A stretch of DNA of 64,000 nucleotides from JACVRW01 sp963716215 (lineage in GTDB: Bacteria; Actinomycetota; Thermoleophilia; Solirubrobacterales; Thermoleophilaceae), in assembly GCA_963716215.1 (NCBI GenBank), contig OY970298.1, positions 2,108,001 through 2,172,000 of the forward strand, read 5' to 3'. Within the stretch, counting starts at the first letter, position 1; every line of letters starts with the position of its first letter. A program made the position numbers and the translations under genes. Shown one piece after another: positions 15,991-24,959 of the stretch. A model generated the notes under the pieces. The model searched no databases and was not told the origin of the DNA. It saw only the letters and a program-made list of their open reading frames with translations.

Positions 15991-18587
15991 GCGCCACGCC
16001 GCCGAGCGAGCCCGCCGCTGGGACCTCGACCGGCCGCGGCCTCTCGCGAGCCCTCGAAGCGCTCGCGAGCCCCTTCATGCTCCTGCCCGAGCGACCCTGG
16101 CAGGTCGGGATGGCCTCCTTCGCCGGAGGGCTCGCGCTCGCCGAGGCCCGGCCGGTCGCCATCGTGCTCGTGGCTGCCGGGGTGGCGGCGCTGCTCGCCG
16201 GCCTCGGGGCGGCCCGGCTGGCCGCCGTTGCGGTGGCGCTCCTGGTCGTCGGTGTTGCCGTCGGCAACGCGCGCCTGCAGGCCGCCGACTCCGGCGGAGA
16301 CCGGATCCGCGACGGGGACCGTGTCGGGGTCAAGTCCTTCCTGCTCACGCCGCCGCGCTCCACACCCTTCGGCGAGTACGCGGAGGTTGCGGTCCACGGC
16401 GGCCGGCTCGACGGGGCTCGCCTGCTCGCGCGCGCCGCGCGTTGGTCGCCGTTCCGGCGCGGGCTGGCGGTTGGCGCGGAGCTACAGCTCGAGGGGCGGC
16501 TCAGCACGCTGCGGCCGAGGGCGCCGCGCGGGCGCTCGCGGGAGCCGCCCTTCGACTACGCGGCATACCTGCGCCGGCGCGGTGTCGTCGGTGAGCTGTT
16601 CGTCGACGAGGCTCGGGCGACCGGCCGCCACCGTGGTGGCATCGCCGGAACCCTCGACCGGATGCGCCGGCGGGCCGAGCAAGCGGTGGTCGCCGGTCTG
16701 CCCGAGGCCGACGCCGCCCTTCTGCGCGGCATGGTCCTCGGCCAGGACGAGGAGGTCGACGAGACGATGCGGGAAGACTGGCGCGACGCCGGTCTGGCGC
16801 ACCTCCTCGCCGTGAGCGGCCAGAACGTCATGCTCCTGGCCGCGCTCGCCCTGCCGCTGTTGATGCTGACCGGGCTCGGGCTGCGCGCGCGGTTCGTGGT
16901 GCTCGCGGCGCTGATCTTGCTGTACGTCCCGCTCGCCGGCGCCGGTCCGTCGCTGCAGCGCGCGGGCGTAATGGGGCTCGCCGGCATCGTGGCGATGGCC
17001 GCTTCCCGTCCGGCGTCGCGTTCGTATGCGCTCCTGCTCGCGGCGGCGGTCACGCTCGCATGGAATCCGCGCGCGTGGGCGGATCCCGGCTGGCAGCTCT
17101 CGTTCGCCGCAGTGGCCGGAATCCTGGTGCTGGGAGTGCCGCTTCAGACGTTGCTCCGACAGGGCGTGGCGGCGCTCGGCCACCGGGAAGACCCCCGGCC
17201 CGCTCGAGGCGCCGCGCGGGCGGGCGCTGCGTCGCCGGGTACCGGGCCGCCGGCCGTCGCGGGACCGGCCGTCGCCCGTTTCGGCACCGCCTGCCTACGG
17301 GGGCTCGCCGATGGCCTCGCCATCACGCTCGCCGCCACGATCGCGACCGCGCCCCTGCTGGGTCACCACTTCGGCTCAGTGCCGATGGCCGGCCTGCCCG
17401 CGAACCTACTCGCGCTGCCCGCTGTTGCCCCGGCGATGTGGCTCGGGATGCTGAAGGCGGCCCTCGGGCAGTTCGCGATGGCCGGCGTTCCCTCGCCGTT
17501 CTCGGACGTGGCGACCGTGGTCGCCACCGCGCTCGGCGTCGTCGCCGCCCTGCCGCTCGGCTATCTCGCGCGGCTCGCCGAGCTCTGGGCCGACGTCCCC
17601 GGCGGGCAGGTCGCGCTACCGCTCGGGTCGGTCGGGGCGGTCGCAGGTGCCTATGCGCCCGTGGCAGCGCTGGCGCTGGCCATCCGCGGCGAAGTGCACG
17701 GAACGCGCCTGACCGCGTGGGCGGCCCGGTGGCGGGGCCTCCCGCGCGGGCGTCGCCGCGCCATCACGGCGACGCTCGTCGCCGCGACGGTCGTGGCGCT
17801 CGCGCTGTGGGTCGCGCCGCGCGGCCCGCCCGGCCAGCTCACGATCCACTTTCTGGACGTGGGGCAGGGCGACGCCACCCTGATCCAGCACCCCGACGGC
17901 ACGGCGGTGCTGTTCGACGGCGGGGCGCCCGAAGCGGGGGTGGTGCGTCTGCTGCGGCGGGCCGGGGTCAACCGGCTCGCGCTGCTGGTGGCCACTCACG
18001 CCTCGCGCGATCACCATGGCGGCCTCGCCACGGTGGTCGGGCGCTTCCCGGTCGACGTGATGCTCGACGGCGGCGACGGCACCGCCGACTCGTCCTTCCG
18101 CGCGCTCGAGCGCGCGGCCGACGAACGCGGGATCGACCGGCTGCCGGCAACCGCCCCCCAGGCGCTGTCCCTCGCCGGGGGCGACCTACGTGTCCGCGTG
18201 CTCTCGCCGCCGCCGCGGCCGCCCGGCCCGCCCCCGGAGGATCCGAACCCGCGAGCCGTTGTCGCGGTGGTCAGCTCCCGTGGCTTCGACCTGCTGCTCT
18301 CGGCCGACGCCGAGAGCGAAGCGCTGCTGCCGCTCGAGCTGCCCGACGTCGACGCCATGAAGGTGCCGCACCACGGTAGCTCGGATCCGGGTCTCCCCGA
18401 AGCGCTCGCCCGCCTCGATCCCGAGCTCGCCGCGATCGAGGTGGGCCCCAACACCTATGGACATCCGGCCCCATCCACGCTGGCCGCCCTGCGCCGGGCC
18501 GGCGTGCCCACGTACCGGACCGACCGGGACGGCACGGTGACGGTGAGCGTCGCGGACGGCGCCATGCGCGTGGAGGCCGAGCGATGA
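15987..18587 (+). CDS. comEC: DNA internalisation / competence protein ComEC
   Basis: 866 residues from GTG 15987. An N-terminal membrane region and OB-like segment (GDRVGVKSFLLTPPRSTP) lead into the competence domain (LLRGMVLGQDEEVD, AGLAHLLAVSGQNVMLLAALALP), with about ten membrane helices. The C-terminal metallo-beta-lactamase-like domain begins HFLDVGQGDATLIQHPDG and has ATHASRDHHGG in place of HxHxDH, and ends VPHHGSSDPGL. ComEC forms the channel for single-stranded DNA uptake. The frame is also open upstream through comEA; that extension is accidental. Confidence 0.93.
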   Translation: MSATPPSEPAAGTSTGRGLSRALEALASPFMLLPERPWQVGMASFAGGLALAEARPVAIVLVAAGVAALLAGLGAARLAAVAVALLVVGVAVGNARLQAADSGGDRIRDGDRVGVKSFLLTPPRSTPFGEYAEVAVHGGRLDGARLLARAARWSPFRRGLAVGAELQLEGRLSTLRPRAPRGRSREPPFDYAAYLRRRGVVGELFVDEARATGRHRGGIAGTLDRMRRRAEQAVVAGLPEADAALLRGMVLGQDEEVDETMREDWRDAGLAHLLAVSGQNVMLLAALALPLLMLTGLGLRARFVVLAALILLYVPLAGAGPSLQRAGVMGLAGIVAMAASRPASRSYALLLAAAVTLAWNPRAWADPGWQLSFAAVAGILVLGVPLQTLLRQGVAALGHREDPRPARGAARAGAASPGTGPPAVAGPAVARFGTACLRGLADGLAITLAATIATAPLLGHHFGSVPMAGLPANLLALPAVAPAMWLGMLKAALGQFAMAGVPSPFSDVATVVATALGVVAALPLGYLARLAELWADVPGGQVALPLGSVGAVAGAYAPVAALALAIRGEVHGTRLTAWAARWRGLPRGRRRAITATLVAATVVALALWVAPRGPPGQLTIHFLDVGQGDATLIQHPDGTAVLFDGGAPEAGVVRLLRRAGVNRLALLVATHASRDHHGGLATVVGRFPVDVMLDGGDGTADSSFRALERAADERGIDRLPATAPQALSLAGGDLRVRVLSPPPRPPGPPPEDPNPRAVVAVVSSRGFDLLLSADAESEALLPLELPDVDAMKVPHHGSSDPGLPEALARLDPELAAIEVGPNTYGHPAPSTLAALRRAGVPTYRTDRDGTVTVSVADGAMRVEAER

Positions 18588-18649
18588 GGGACAGCGGGAC
18601 CGGCCCCACCGGCAAGGACCGCCGCCCCGGCAAGGACCGGCGCCCCGCC

Positions 18650-18655
18650 TAGACT
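18650..18655 (+). promoter_or_regulatory. -10 hexamer TAGACT, leaderless holA
   Basis: Ends 8 bases before the GTG at 18664. The same hexamer precedes the decarboxylase gene at 12599. Confidence 0.45.
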
Positions 18656-18663
18656 GCCGGCGA

Positions 18664-19626
18664 GTGGCCGACCTCAAGCCCGCCTACCTCATCTGCGGCG
18701 ACGACGACGCCAAGATCGACGCCTGGCGCGCCCGCGTGCGCCACCGCGCCGAGGAGGAGCGCGGTCCCGGCGGGCTCGAGGTCTTCGACGCTCGCGCCAG
18801 TGAGCCGTCGGAGGTCGTGGCGGCCCTCACCGCGTTGACCTTCGACCCGGGCACCCGGTATGTGCTCGTCGATGACGTCGGCGCGTGGAAGGCACCGCAG
18901 CTCGAGCCGCTCGAGTCGATCCTGACCGACATGCCGCCGGAAACGGTGCTGGTCGCGATCGCGCGCGGCAAGGCGCTCAAACAGCTCTCGAAGGCGATCG
19001 AGAAGGCCGGCGGCGAGGTGCGCGAGTACCCCGCGCCGAAGCCGTGGGAGATGCCCAAGTGGATCGTCGAGCGCGGTCGCGAGCTGGGCCTGCAGATCGA
19101 CCAGGAGGCCGCCAAGGAGCTTGTCGGGCTGGTCGGCACGAGCCAGCAGCGTCTATCGCGCGAGCTGGAGAAGCTCGCCCTGGCCGTGCACCCGAGCGCC
19201 AACGTGACGTCCGCCGACGTGGACCAGATGGCCGCCCGCGATACCGCCCCTCAGGCCTACGACCTCGCCGACGCGCTTGTCGCGGGCGACCTGCGCGCCA
19301 CGCTCGCGCTCGCCGAGCAGCTCGAGTCCCACGGTGAGCGCCCCGGGCGGTTGCTGTTCCCCGTCGTCCGCCGACTGCGCGAGGTGCACCGCGCCGCTTC
19401 GCTGCTCGATCGCGGCGTGCCGGAATCCAAGGTCGGCGAGGCGCTCAAGGCGCCCCCATGGCTCGTCAAGAAGACCGTCGCGCGGGCCAAGAAAGCGGAT
19501 CGTGCCGCTCTGGAGCGGGCGATCTGCGTGTTCGCCGACCTCGAGATCGACATGCGCGGCGGCGGCGACCTCCAGCTCGACGAGGACACCGCCTTCTCGC
19601 TCGCTCTCGCCCGCGCCGCGGGCTAG
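18664..19626 (+). CDS. holA: DNA polymerase III subunit delta
   Basis: 320 residues, the normal length. PAYLICGDDDAKIDAWRARV begins the degenerate AAA+ domain; RYVLVDDVGAWKAPQLEPLE, YPAPKPWEMPKWIVERGREL and LVGTSQQRLSRELEKLALAV are characteristic of HolA, followed by domain III with YDLADALVAGDLRATLALAE. The subunit opens the beta clamp in the clamp loader. comEC followed by holA is a common gene order in bacteria. The 76-base gap after comEC is not coding and contains repeated GCAAGGACCG/GCCCCG runs. Confidence 0.92.
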   Translation: MADLKPAYLICGDDDAKIDAWRARVRHRAEEERGPGGLEVFDARASEPSEVVAALTALTFDPGTRYVLVDDVGAWKAPQLEPLESILTDMPPETVLVAIARGKALKQLSKAIEKAGGEVREYPAPKPWEMPKWIVERGRELGLQIDQEAAKELVGLVGTSQQRLSRELEKLALAVHPSANVTSADVDQMAARDTAPQAYDLADALVAGDLRATLALAEQLESHGERPGRLLFPVVRRLREVHRAASLLDRGVPESKVGEALKAPPWLVKKTVARAKKADRAALERAICVFADLEIDMRGGGDLQLDEDTAFSLALARAAG

Positions 19627-19644
19627 GCCGATCGGGCTGGGCCG

Positions 19645-20130
19645 GTGGAGGTCATCCGTCCAGCAGCCTCGGCCGACTTGGCCGCGGTGGCCGCGATCTA
19701 CAACGAGGGCATCGGAGAGCGCGTCGCGACGTTCGAGACCGAGCCCCGCGGCGCCGCCGACGTCGCCGGATGGCTCGCCGCCGGCCCGCGCCTGCCGCTG
19801 CTCGTGGCCGACGCGGACGGTGCGGTCGTCGGCTGGGCGCGCCTGATGGCCTACAGCGAGCGCGAGGTCTACGCGGGCGTGGGGGAGGCGTCCCTCTACG
19901 TGGCCGGCGCGGCGCGCGGCCGTGGCATCGGCGGCCGGCTGCTGGACGCACTCCACGAGCACGCCGCCGAGCTCGGCTACTGGAAGCTGGTCGGCGGGCT
20001 GTTCCCCGAGAACGCGGCCAGCGCGGCGCTGTTGCGCGGCCGCGGCTGGCGCGAGGTGGGCACGCACCTGCGCCACAGCAGCCTCGACGGCGAATGGCGC
20101 GACGTGCTGCTGCTCGAGCGCCTGCTCTAG
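19645..20130 (+). CDS. GNAT acetyltransferase, phosphinothricin N-acetyltransferase-like
   Basis: 161 residues from GTG. VIRPAASADLAAVAAIYNEG at the start, GEASLYVAGAARGRGIGGRL (acetyl-CoA pyrophosphate loop R-G-x-G-I-G) and GLFPENAASAALLRGRGWRE match the PAT/YncA-like subgroup of GNAT enzymes, which acetylate small amino compounds such as phosphinothricin or methionine derivatives. Actual substrate unknown. The stop shares CTAG with the converging aldehyde dehydrogenase gene. Confidence 0.87.
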   Translation: MEVIRPAASADLAAVAAIYNEGIGERVATFETEPRGAADVAGWLAAGPRLPLLVADADGAVVGWARLMAYSEREVYAGVGEASLYVAGAARGRGIGGRLLDALHEHAAELGYWKLVGGLFPENAASAALLRGRGWREVGTHLRHSSLDGEWRDVLLLERLL

Positions 20131-21620
20131 GCGCCGGCGCCGCTGGGGGGCGGCTGGTCGCCGGCCCCGTACGGATACCACCACTCCTTCGGCGCGATCT
20201 TCGTCTCGATGTGTACGTGCTTGGTTTCCTGGAACGCCTCCAGGCCCTCCTGGCCGAGCTCGCGCCCGAAGCCGGACTGCTTGAAGCCGCCGAACGGACC
20301 GGCGTCGTTGTCGGTCAACGGATCGTTGATCCAGACCGTGCCCGCGCGGATCTCCCGCAGGCAGCGCACCGCGGTCTCGAGGTCGCGGGTGTAGACGTTC
20401 GCGCCGAGCCCGAACGGGGTCGAGTTGGCCAGCTCGATCGCCTCGTCCAGGGAGGCCACCGGCACGATCGGCGCGACCGGGCCGAAGGTCTCCTCTCGCA
20501 GCAGGTCGGTCGACGCGGGCGCTCCCGTGACCACCGCCGGCGCGTAGAAGTGCCCGCGCTCGTGCCCGGCGCGGTCGCCGCCCACGACGAGCTCGGCGCC
20601 CGCCGCCACCGCGGCCTCGACCTGGGCCTCGACCTTGGCGCGCTGCGGGGCCGACACCATCGGCCCCACGTCGGTCTCGGCGTCGAGCGGGTCGCCCACC
20701 CGCAGCCCGCGCGCGTGCTCGACGAACGCGTCGAGGAAGTCGTCGTACACCTCGCGCTGCACGTAGAACCGCTCCGCCGACGTGCACACCTGCCCGGCGT
20801 TGAGGTACGCGGCCCACGCGCCGCCCTTGGCGGCCACGGCTACGTCGGCGCCCACGTCGGCGCACACGATGAACGGGTCCTTGCCGCCCATCTCGAGGTT
20901 CATTCGCGCGACCCGTTGGGCGCAGGCCGCCGCGACCTTCTTGCCCGTCGCCACCGACCCGGTGAAGGCCACCCCGTCGATGCGCTCGTCCTCCACGAGC
21001 GCGGCGCCCACGTCGCCGGCGCCGGCCACCAGGTTCACGACCCCGGGCGGCAGGTCGGCGAAGGCCTCGGCGAGCATCAGGGTCGACACGGGCGTCAGCT
21101 CGGAGGGCTTCGCGACCACCGTGTTGCCGGCGGCGAGGGCCGGCGCGAGCTTCCAGGAGAGCAGCAGCAGCGGGTAGTTCCACGGGACGATCGCGCCCCA
21201 CACGCCGGTCGGCTCCTTGACGACGAGCGCGAGCTGCGTGGCCTCGATCGAGGGGATCACACGGCCGGCGAAGTTGCGGCCCATCTCGGCGTAGTAGTCG
21301 AACGCGGCGGCCGTCCAGCCGACCTCGTCCGAGTTCTCGATCAGCGGCTTGCCGCCCTCGAGGGTGAGCGTGCGCGCCACGTCGTCCGTCAGTGCGCGCA
21401 GGCGCGTTGCGACCTCGTGCAGCAGCTCGGCCCGCTCGACCGCTGGCGTCGCGGCCCAGCCGCGTGCGGCCTCGCGCGCGCCGGCGATCGCGGCGTCCAG
21501 CTGCTCCGGGGAGGCGGAGCCGAGCTCCGCCGCGGTCTCCTCGGTGGTCGGGTTCTCCACCACGAGCGGCGGGCCCTCACCCGCGACCTGCTCGCCGCGG
21601 ATCAGCAGTCTCGTCTCCAT
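20127..21620 (-). CDS. NAD(P)-dependent aldehyde dehydrogenase
   Basis: 497 residues, full length for the superfamily. GVWGAIVPWNYPLLLLSWKL and NTVVAKPSELTPVS bind the cofactor, VAFTGSVATGK is the Rossmann turn, LEMGGKDPF holds the general-base Glu, and NAGQVCTSAERFYV the catalytic Cys. LREETFGPVAPIV and GPFGGFKQSGFGRELGQEGL are typical of betaine-aldehyde/aminoaldehyde-type members. Oxidises an aldehyde to a carboxylate; substrate not deducible. It starts 10 bases after rpsT on the same strand and may be transcribed with it. Confidence 0.92.
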   Translation of the reverse strand: METRLLIRGEQVAGEGPPLVVENPTTEETAAELGSASPEQLDAAIAGAREAARGWAATPAVERAELLHEVATRLRALTDDVARTLTLEGGKPLIENSDEVGWTAAAFDYYAEMGRNFAGRVIPSIEATQLALVVKEPTGVWGAIVPWNYPLLLLSWKLAPALAAGNTVVAKPSELTPVSTLMLAEAFADLPPGVVNLVAGAGDVGAALVEDERIDGVAFTGSVATGKKVAAACAQRVARMNLEMGGKDPFIVCADVGADVAVAAKGGAWAAYLNAGQVCTSAERFYVQREVYDDFLDAFVEHARGLRVGDPLDAETDVGPMVSAPQRAKVEAQVEAAVAAGAELVVGGDRAGHERGHFYAPAVVTGAPASTDLLREETFGPVAPIVPVASLDEAIELANSTPFGLGANVYTRDLETAVRCLREIRAGTVWINDPLTDNDAGPFGGFKQSGFGRELGQEGLEAFQETKHVHIETKIAPKEWWYPYGAGDQPPPSGAGA

Positions 21621-21630
21621 GGGGCCGGCG

Positions 21631-21894
21631 CTAGGAGAGCTTCGAGCGGATGCGCGCCGCGCGGGACTTCTTGCGAGCCCCGTTGTTGCGATGCAGCGCG
21701 CCCGACTTCACGGCCCGATCGATGCGGGAGACCAGGCTGCGGTACTCCTGATCGGCCGTCGCGGCGTCGCCCTCGCCGACCGCGGACTCGAGGCGGCGGA
21801 ACCACGTCTTCACCTGCGAGGTGCGGCGACGGTTTTCGAGCCGCTCGCGCTCCGCCCGGTGGATCCGCTTTTCTTGTGAAGGGATGTTGGCCAT
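21631..21894 (-). CDS. rpsT: 30S ribosomal protein S20
   Basis: 87 residues. MANIPSQEKRIHRAERERLE, a basic helical body and the C-terminal SGALHRNNGARKKSRAARI are diagnostic for S20, which binds 16S rRNA early in assembly. The ATG at 21894 gives the normal N-terminus; longer in-frame extensions run into the intergenic region and murJ. TACACT on the minus strand at 21939-21944 would give a leader of about 40 bases. Confidence 0.96.
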   Translation of the reverse strand: MANIPSQEKRIHRAERERLENRRRTSQVKTWFRRLESAVGEGDAATADQEYRSLVSRIDRAVKSGALHRNNGARKKSRAARIRSKLS

Positions 21895-21938
21895 TACGCA
21901 CCGACGCCGCGACCGGTACCCGGGCGCGGCGGAGCCAG

Positions 21939-21944
21939 AGTGTA
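21939..21944 (-). promoter_or_regulatory. Candidate -10 hexamer TACACT for rpsT
   Basis: Lies 44 bases before the rpsT ATG. The murJ start (21949) is immediately beyond it, so the rpsT -35 region would lie inside the murJ coding sequence. Confidence 0.4.
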
Positions 21945-21948
21945 GCGC

Positions 21949-23550
21949 GTGACGACCGACGCCCCGGACCGGTCGGGTCACACCCGCCGGCTCGCCCGCA
22001 ACACCGCATTCTTCTCGTTCGCGACCGGTCTGTCGCGCCTGCTCGGGCTCGCCCGCGAGGTCGTCGCGGCCAAGTATTTCGGGGTCACGGCCGCGATGTC
22101 GGCGTTCACGATCGCCTTCCAGGTGCCTAACCTGATCCGCGCGCTATTCGCGGACTCGGCCCTGCAGGGCGCCTTCGTCCCGGTCTTCACGGAGCTGCTC
22201 GAGAAGGGGGAGCGCAAGGAGGCGTTCCGCGTGGCCTCCACCCTGTTCTTCCTGATCTGCCTGGTGCTGGGGGCGGTGACCGCGCTGTTCATCATCTTCG
22301 CGGAGCCGCTGATGAGCCTGTTCGCCCCCGGCTTCGACGACCAGCCCGCGTTGCGCGAGCTCACCGTCCAGCTGGCGCGGCTGATGTTCCCGATCGTCGT
22401 GCTGCTCGCGCTCTCGGGGCTGGTGGTCGGCATGCTCAACTCGTTCGAGCACTTCGCCGTGCCGGCGCTCGCGCCGGTGGCCTGGAATCTCGTGATCATC
22501 GCCGCGCTCGTCGGCCTGGTGCCGGTGCTGCCGGAGGACGACGAGATCTACGCGTACGCGATCGGGATCCTGGCCGGGACGGTGGTCCAGTTCCTGCTGC
22601 CGCTGCCGTGGCTGCGCGGGCGCGGGGGGACGCTGACGCTGCGGCTCGACTGGCGCGACGAGCGCGTGCGGCGCGTGCTCAAGCTGATGCTGCCGGTGAC
22701 GATCGCGCTCGGGCTGATCAACCTCAGCCTGCTGATCAACTCGCTGTTCGGCACGCTCGTGTCCGACGAGGCGCCGGCGGCGATCGACAAGGCGTTTCGC
22801 ATCTACCAGCTGCCGCAGGGCCTGTTCTCGATCTCGATCGCCACGATCCTGTTCCCCACGCTTTCGCGCTTCGCCGCCCGCGGGGCGCGCGACGACCTGC
22901 GCCGCACGATGGGCAACGGGGTGCGCCAGATCTGCCTGCTGCTGATCCCGAGCGCGGTGGCGATGGCGGTGCTGGCCGAGCCGATCACGCGGCTCGTCTA
23001 CCAGCGCGGCGCCTTCGACGCCCAGGCCACCGAGCTGACCTCCACCGCGCTGTTCTGGTGGTCGATCTCTCTGCCGTTCCAGGGCGTCAGCCTGCTCTTC
23101 TCGCGCACCTTCTTCAGCCTGCAGCAGCCGTGGGCAACCACCGCGCTCGCCGGCCTCAACCTGGTCGTCAACGCCGCCCTGGCCGCCGCGCTCTACGGGC
23201 CGTTCGAGATCGCCGGCATCGTGCTCGGCACGGTGGTAGGGACCGTGTCCATGTGCGTGGCGCAGGGGTGGCTGCTGCGGCGCGAGCTCGACGGGGTGGA
23301 GGGGAGGCGCACGATCGGGGCGGCGCTGCGGATGCTCGCCGCGGCGGCGCTGCTCGGCCTGGTCTCGTACGGGGTCTGGTACGGGCTCGACGCGGCGCTC
23401 GGTCGTGGGCTGCTCGGGCAGATCGTGTCGGTGCTGAGCGCCCTGGCGGCCGGCGTGGTGGTCTACGGCGCCGCGGTCTGGGCGATGCGGCTGCCCGAGG
23501 CGATCCAGATCCGTCGGCTGCTGGTTAGCCGGGGCCGCTCTGACGGGTAG
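21949..23550 (+). CDS. murJ: Lipid II flippase MurJ (MviN)
   Basis: 533 residues from GTG, with about 14 hydrophobic segments. GLSRLLGLAREVVAAKYFG, FQVPNLIRALFADSALQGAF and FVPVFTELLEKGERKEAFRV are family signatures of MurJ/MviN, followed by ITRLVYQRGAFDA and LFWWSISLPFQGVSLLFSRT. MurJ moves lipid-linked peptidoglycan precursor across the membrane. Divergent from rpsT with 54 bases between the start codons. Full length. Confidence 0.94.
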   Translation: MTTDAPDRSGHTRRLARNTAFFSFATGLSRLLGLAREVVAAKYFGVTAAMSAFTIAFQVPNLIRALFADSALQGAFVPVFTELLEKGERKEAFRVASTLFFLICLVLGAVTALFIIFAEPLMSLFAPGFDDQPALRELTVQLARLMFPIVVLLALSGLVVGMLNSFEHFAVPALAPVAWNLVIIAALVGLVPVLPEDDEIYAYAIGILAGTVVQFLLPLPWLRGRGGTLTLRLDWRDERVRRVLKLMLPVTIALGLINLSLLINSLFGTLVSDEAPAAIDKAFRIYQLPQGLFSISIATILFPTLSRFAARGARDDLRRTMGNGVRQICLLLIPSAVAMAVLAEPITRLVYQRGAFDAQATELTSTALFWWSISLPFQGVSLLFSRTFFSLQQPWATTALAGLNLVVNAALAAALYGPFEIAGIVLGTVVGTVSMCVAQGWLLRRELDGVEGRRTIGAALRMLAAAALLGLVSYGVWYGLDAALGRGLLGQIVSVLSALAAGVVVYGAAVWAMRLPEAIQIRRLLVSRGRSDG

Positions 23551-23559
23551 GAAGGTTCG

Positions 23560-23997
23560 ATGCCTGAAGAGACGATGGATGTCGAGGAGCAGGTCAAGTG
23601 CCTCAACCGCGCCTTGAGCCTGCAGCACCGCTCCGTGCTGCAGTACTCACTGGTCGCGGGCAGCGTGATCGGGCTGGAATACCAGGCGCACGCTGACAAG
23701 ATGCGCCAGCACGCGGCGTCCGAGCTCGAGGACGCCACCCGGCTGATCGAGAAGATCACCGCCCTCGGCGGCGAGCCGACCACCGAGGTGGCGCCGCTGA
23801 AGTTCACCGCCGACCCCGCCAAGGCGCTCGACCGGCTGATCGAAGAGGAGGGGGAGACGCTCGAGGCGCTCCAGGCCGCGATCGAGCCCACCGGGCGCGA
23901 GGCGGCCTCCGAGGCGGTCGAGCACCGGCTCGAGCACATGATCATGCGCAAGCAGGAGCAGGTGGACTACCTGCTGAGGGCCCGGCGCCGGCCCTGA
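23560..23997 (+). CDS. Ferritin-like four-helix protein
   Basis: 145 residues. Helices with LNRALSLQHRSVLQYSLVAG and QHAASELEDATRLIEKITAL carry the Gln/His and Glu positions seen in ferritin-like (bacterioferritin/DPS-like) bundles, with GGEPTTEVAP between helices. Not every expected iron ligand can be placed, so metal binding is uncertain. AGGAAGG at 23549-23555 is a usable ribosome binding site. The last 31 bases overlap the converging AbiEi-like gene. Confidence 0.72.
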   Translation: MPEETMDVEEQVKCLNRALSLQHRSVLQYSLVAGSVIGLEYQAHADKMRQHAASELEDATRLIEKITALGGEPTTEVAPLKFTADPAKALDRLIEEEGETLEALQAAIEPTGREAASEAVEHRLEHMIMRKQEQVDYLLRARRRP

Positions 23998-24908
23998 CGG
24001 ATCTCCCTCAGCTGGTCGGCCAGCCGCCCCTCGTCCTCGAGGTCGATCGCCGTCACACGCACGACCTGGACGCCGAGGGTGGCAAGGTGACGGTCGCGCC
24101 GGCGGTCCTCCTGGAAGGCCCGGCGCGTGCGATGGGTGCGGCCGTCGATCTCAACCGCCAGCCTGGCGTCGGGCCAGTAGGCGTCGATCTCGCACCCTCC
24201 GATCCAGAGGTTGGTCTGGGGATTCGGGAGGCGCTGGCGCTCGCAGAGCGCGGCGAAGTGGCGCTCTGCCGCTGACCGGGTGAAGCGCGGATCGGGCCGG
24301 TAGGCGGCGAGGACCCGCTCCAGGCGGGGCGTGCCCCTGCGTCCGGGCAGGCGGGCAAGGGTGCGCTCCAGCGCGTCGAGGTCGAAGACGCGGCGCACCT
24401 CGGCCTCGTGCACGGCGCTCGCGAGGCGGCGCTCGTCGAGCACCTCGGCGAGGTCGACGAGGGTGCGGGCGGGGGAGGTCACCGGGATCGCGCGCAGGGT
24501 CGCCCGATCCTCGGGGTGGATGGCGCGCGAGCGGTGTAGCAGGAGGCCGGGTCGCGGCTTGCGCGGGTACGGGATCGTGACCTCGAACTGGGGCGAGTAC
24601 GGCAGCAGCCCCCACAGGGTCGCGGCGGACCGGTGGCTCAGCAGCGCCTGCGGCCCGCACGCGAGGACGGCCGCCAGCCGCCGCGAGTCAGGCGTCAGCG
24701 CGGTGTGGCCGACGGCGAAGACGTTGTCGTACAGCCGGGCCAGCCGCTTGCGCTCCACGCGCCGCCGGATCGCGTTCCGCGAGAGGCCGAGCTGGGCGAG
24801 CTGCGCTCTCGAGACCACCCCGTGCTGCCGGCCGGCCAGGGCCGCCAACGCCGCGTCAGGCGAGTGTGTGTTCCGCTGGGCGTCATATGCGTGCGGCTGG
24901 ACTACCAC
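23967..24908 (-). CDS. AbiEi-type winged-helix / DUF559 endonuclease-like protein
   Basis: 313 residues from GTG. Residues 18-75 (AALAGRQHGVVSRAQLAQLG, RRRVERKRLARLYDNVFAVG) match the AbiEi N-terminal helix-turn-helix found in type IV antitoxins. The middle is AbiEi-like (LLSHRSAATLWGLL, TSPARTLVDLAEVLDE). The C-terminal 100 residues match DUF559, a PD-(D/E)xK nuclease fold: EIDAYWPDARLAVEIDGRTH then FQEDRRRDRHLATLGVQVVRVT. No AbiEii-type toxin gene is adjacent. Such stand-alone proteins are frequent in actinobacteria, and their role is not established. Confidence 0.78.
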   Translation of the reverse strand: MVVQPHAYDAQRNTHSPDAALAALAGRQHGVVSRAQLAQLGLSRNAIRRRVERKRLARLYDNVFAVGHTALTPDSRRLAAVLACGPQALLSHRSAATLWGLLPYSPQFEVTIPYPRKPRPGLLLHRSRAIHPEDRATLRAIPVTSPARTLVDLAEVLDERRLASAVHEAEVRRVFDLDALERTLARLPGRRGTPRLERVLAAYRPDPRFTRSAAERHFAALCERQRLPNPQTNLWIGGCEIDAYWPDARLAVEIDGRTHRTRRAFQEDRRRDRHLATLGVQVVRVTAIDLEDEGRLADQLREIRQGRRRALSR

Positions 24909-24959
24909 CCCCCGATCCTGGCGGGGCTCGTGTTACGCGTGGGCCCGCGAACGTGACAA

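Noticed and set aside
18001..18030. Loss of a His in the ComEC metallo-beta-lactamase motif (HASRDH)
   Set aside because: The corresponding position varies in ComEC proteins, so this is not taken as a sign of inactivation.
15300..18587. Apparent ComEA-ComEC fusion in one open frame
   Set aside because: Between about 15700 and 15987 that frame is Arg/Gly-rich nonsense while the conserved HhH motifs are in another frame; comEC has its own GTG.
18600..18650. Short GGCAAGGACCG repeats before holA
   Set aside because: Three near copies within 50 bases of very GC-rich sequence; too short and local to call a functional repeat.
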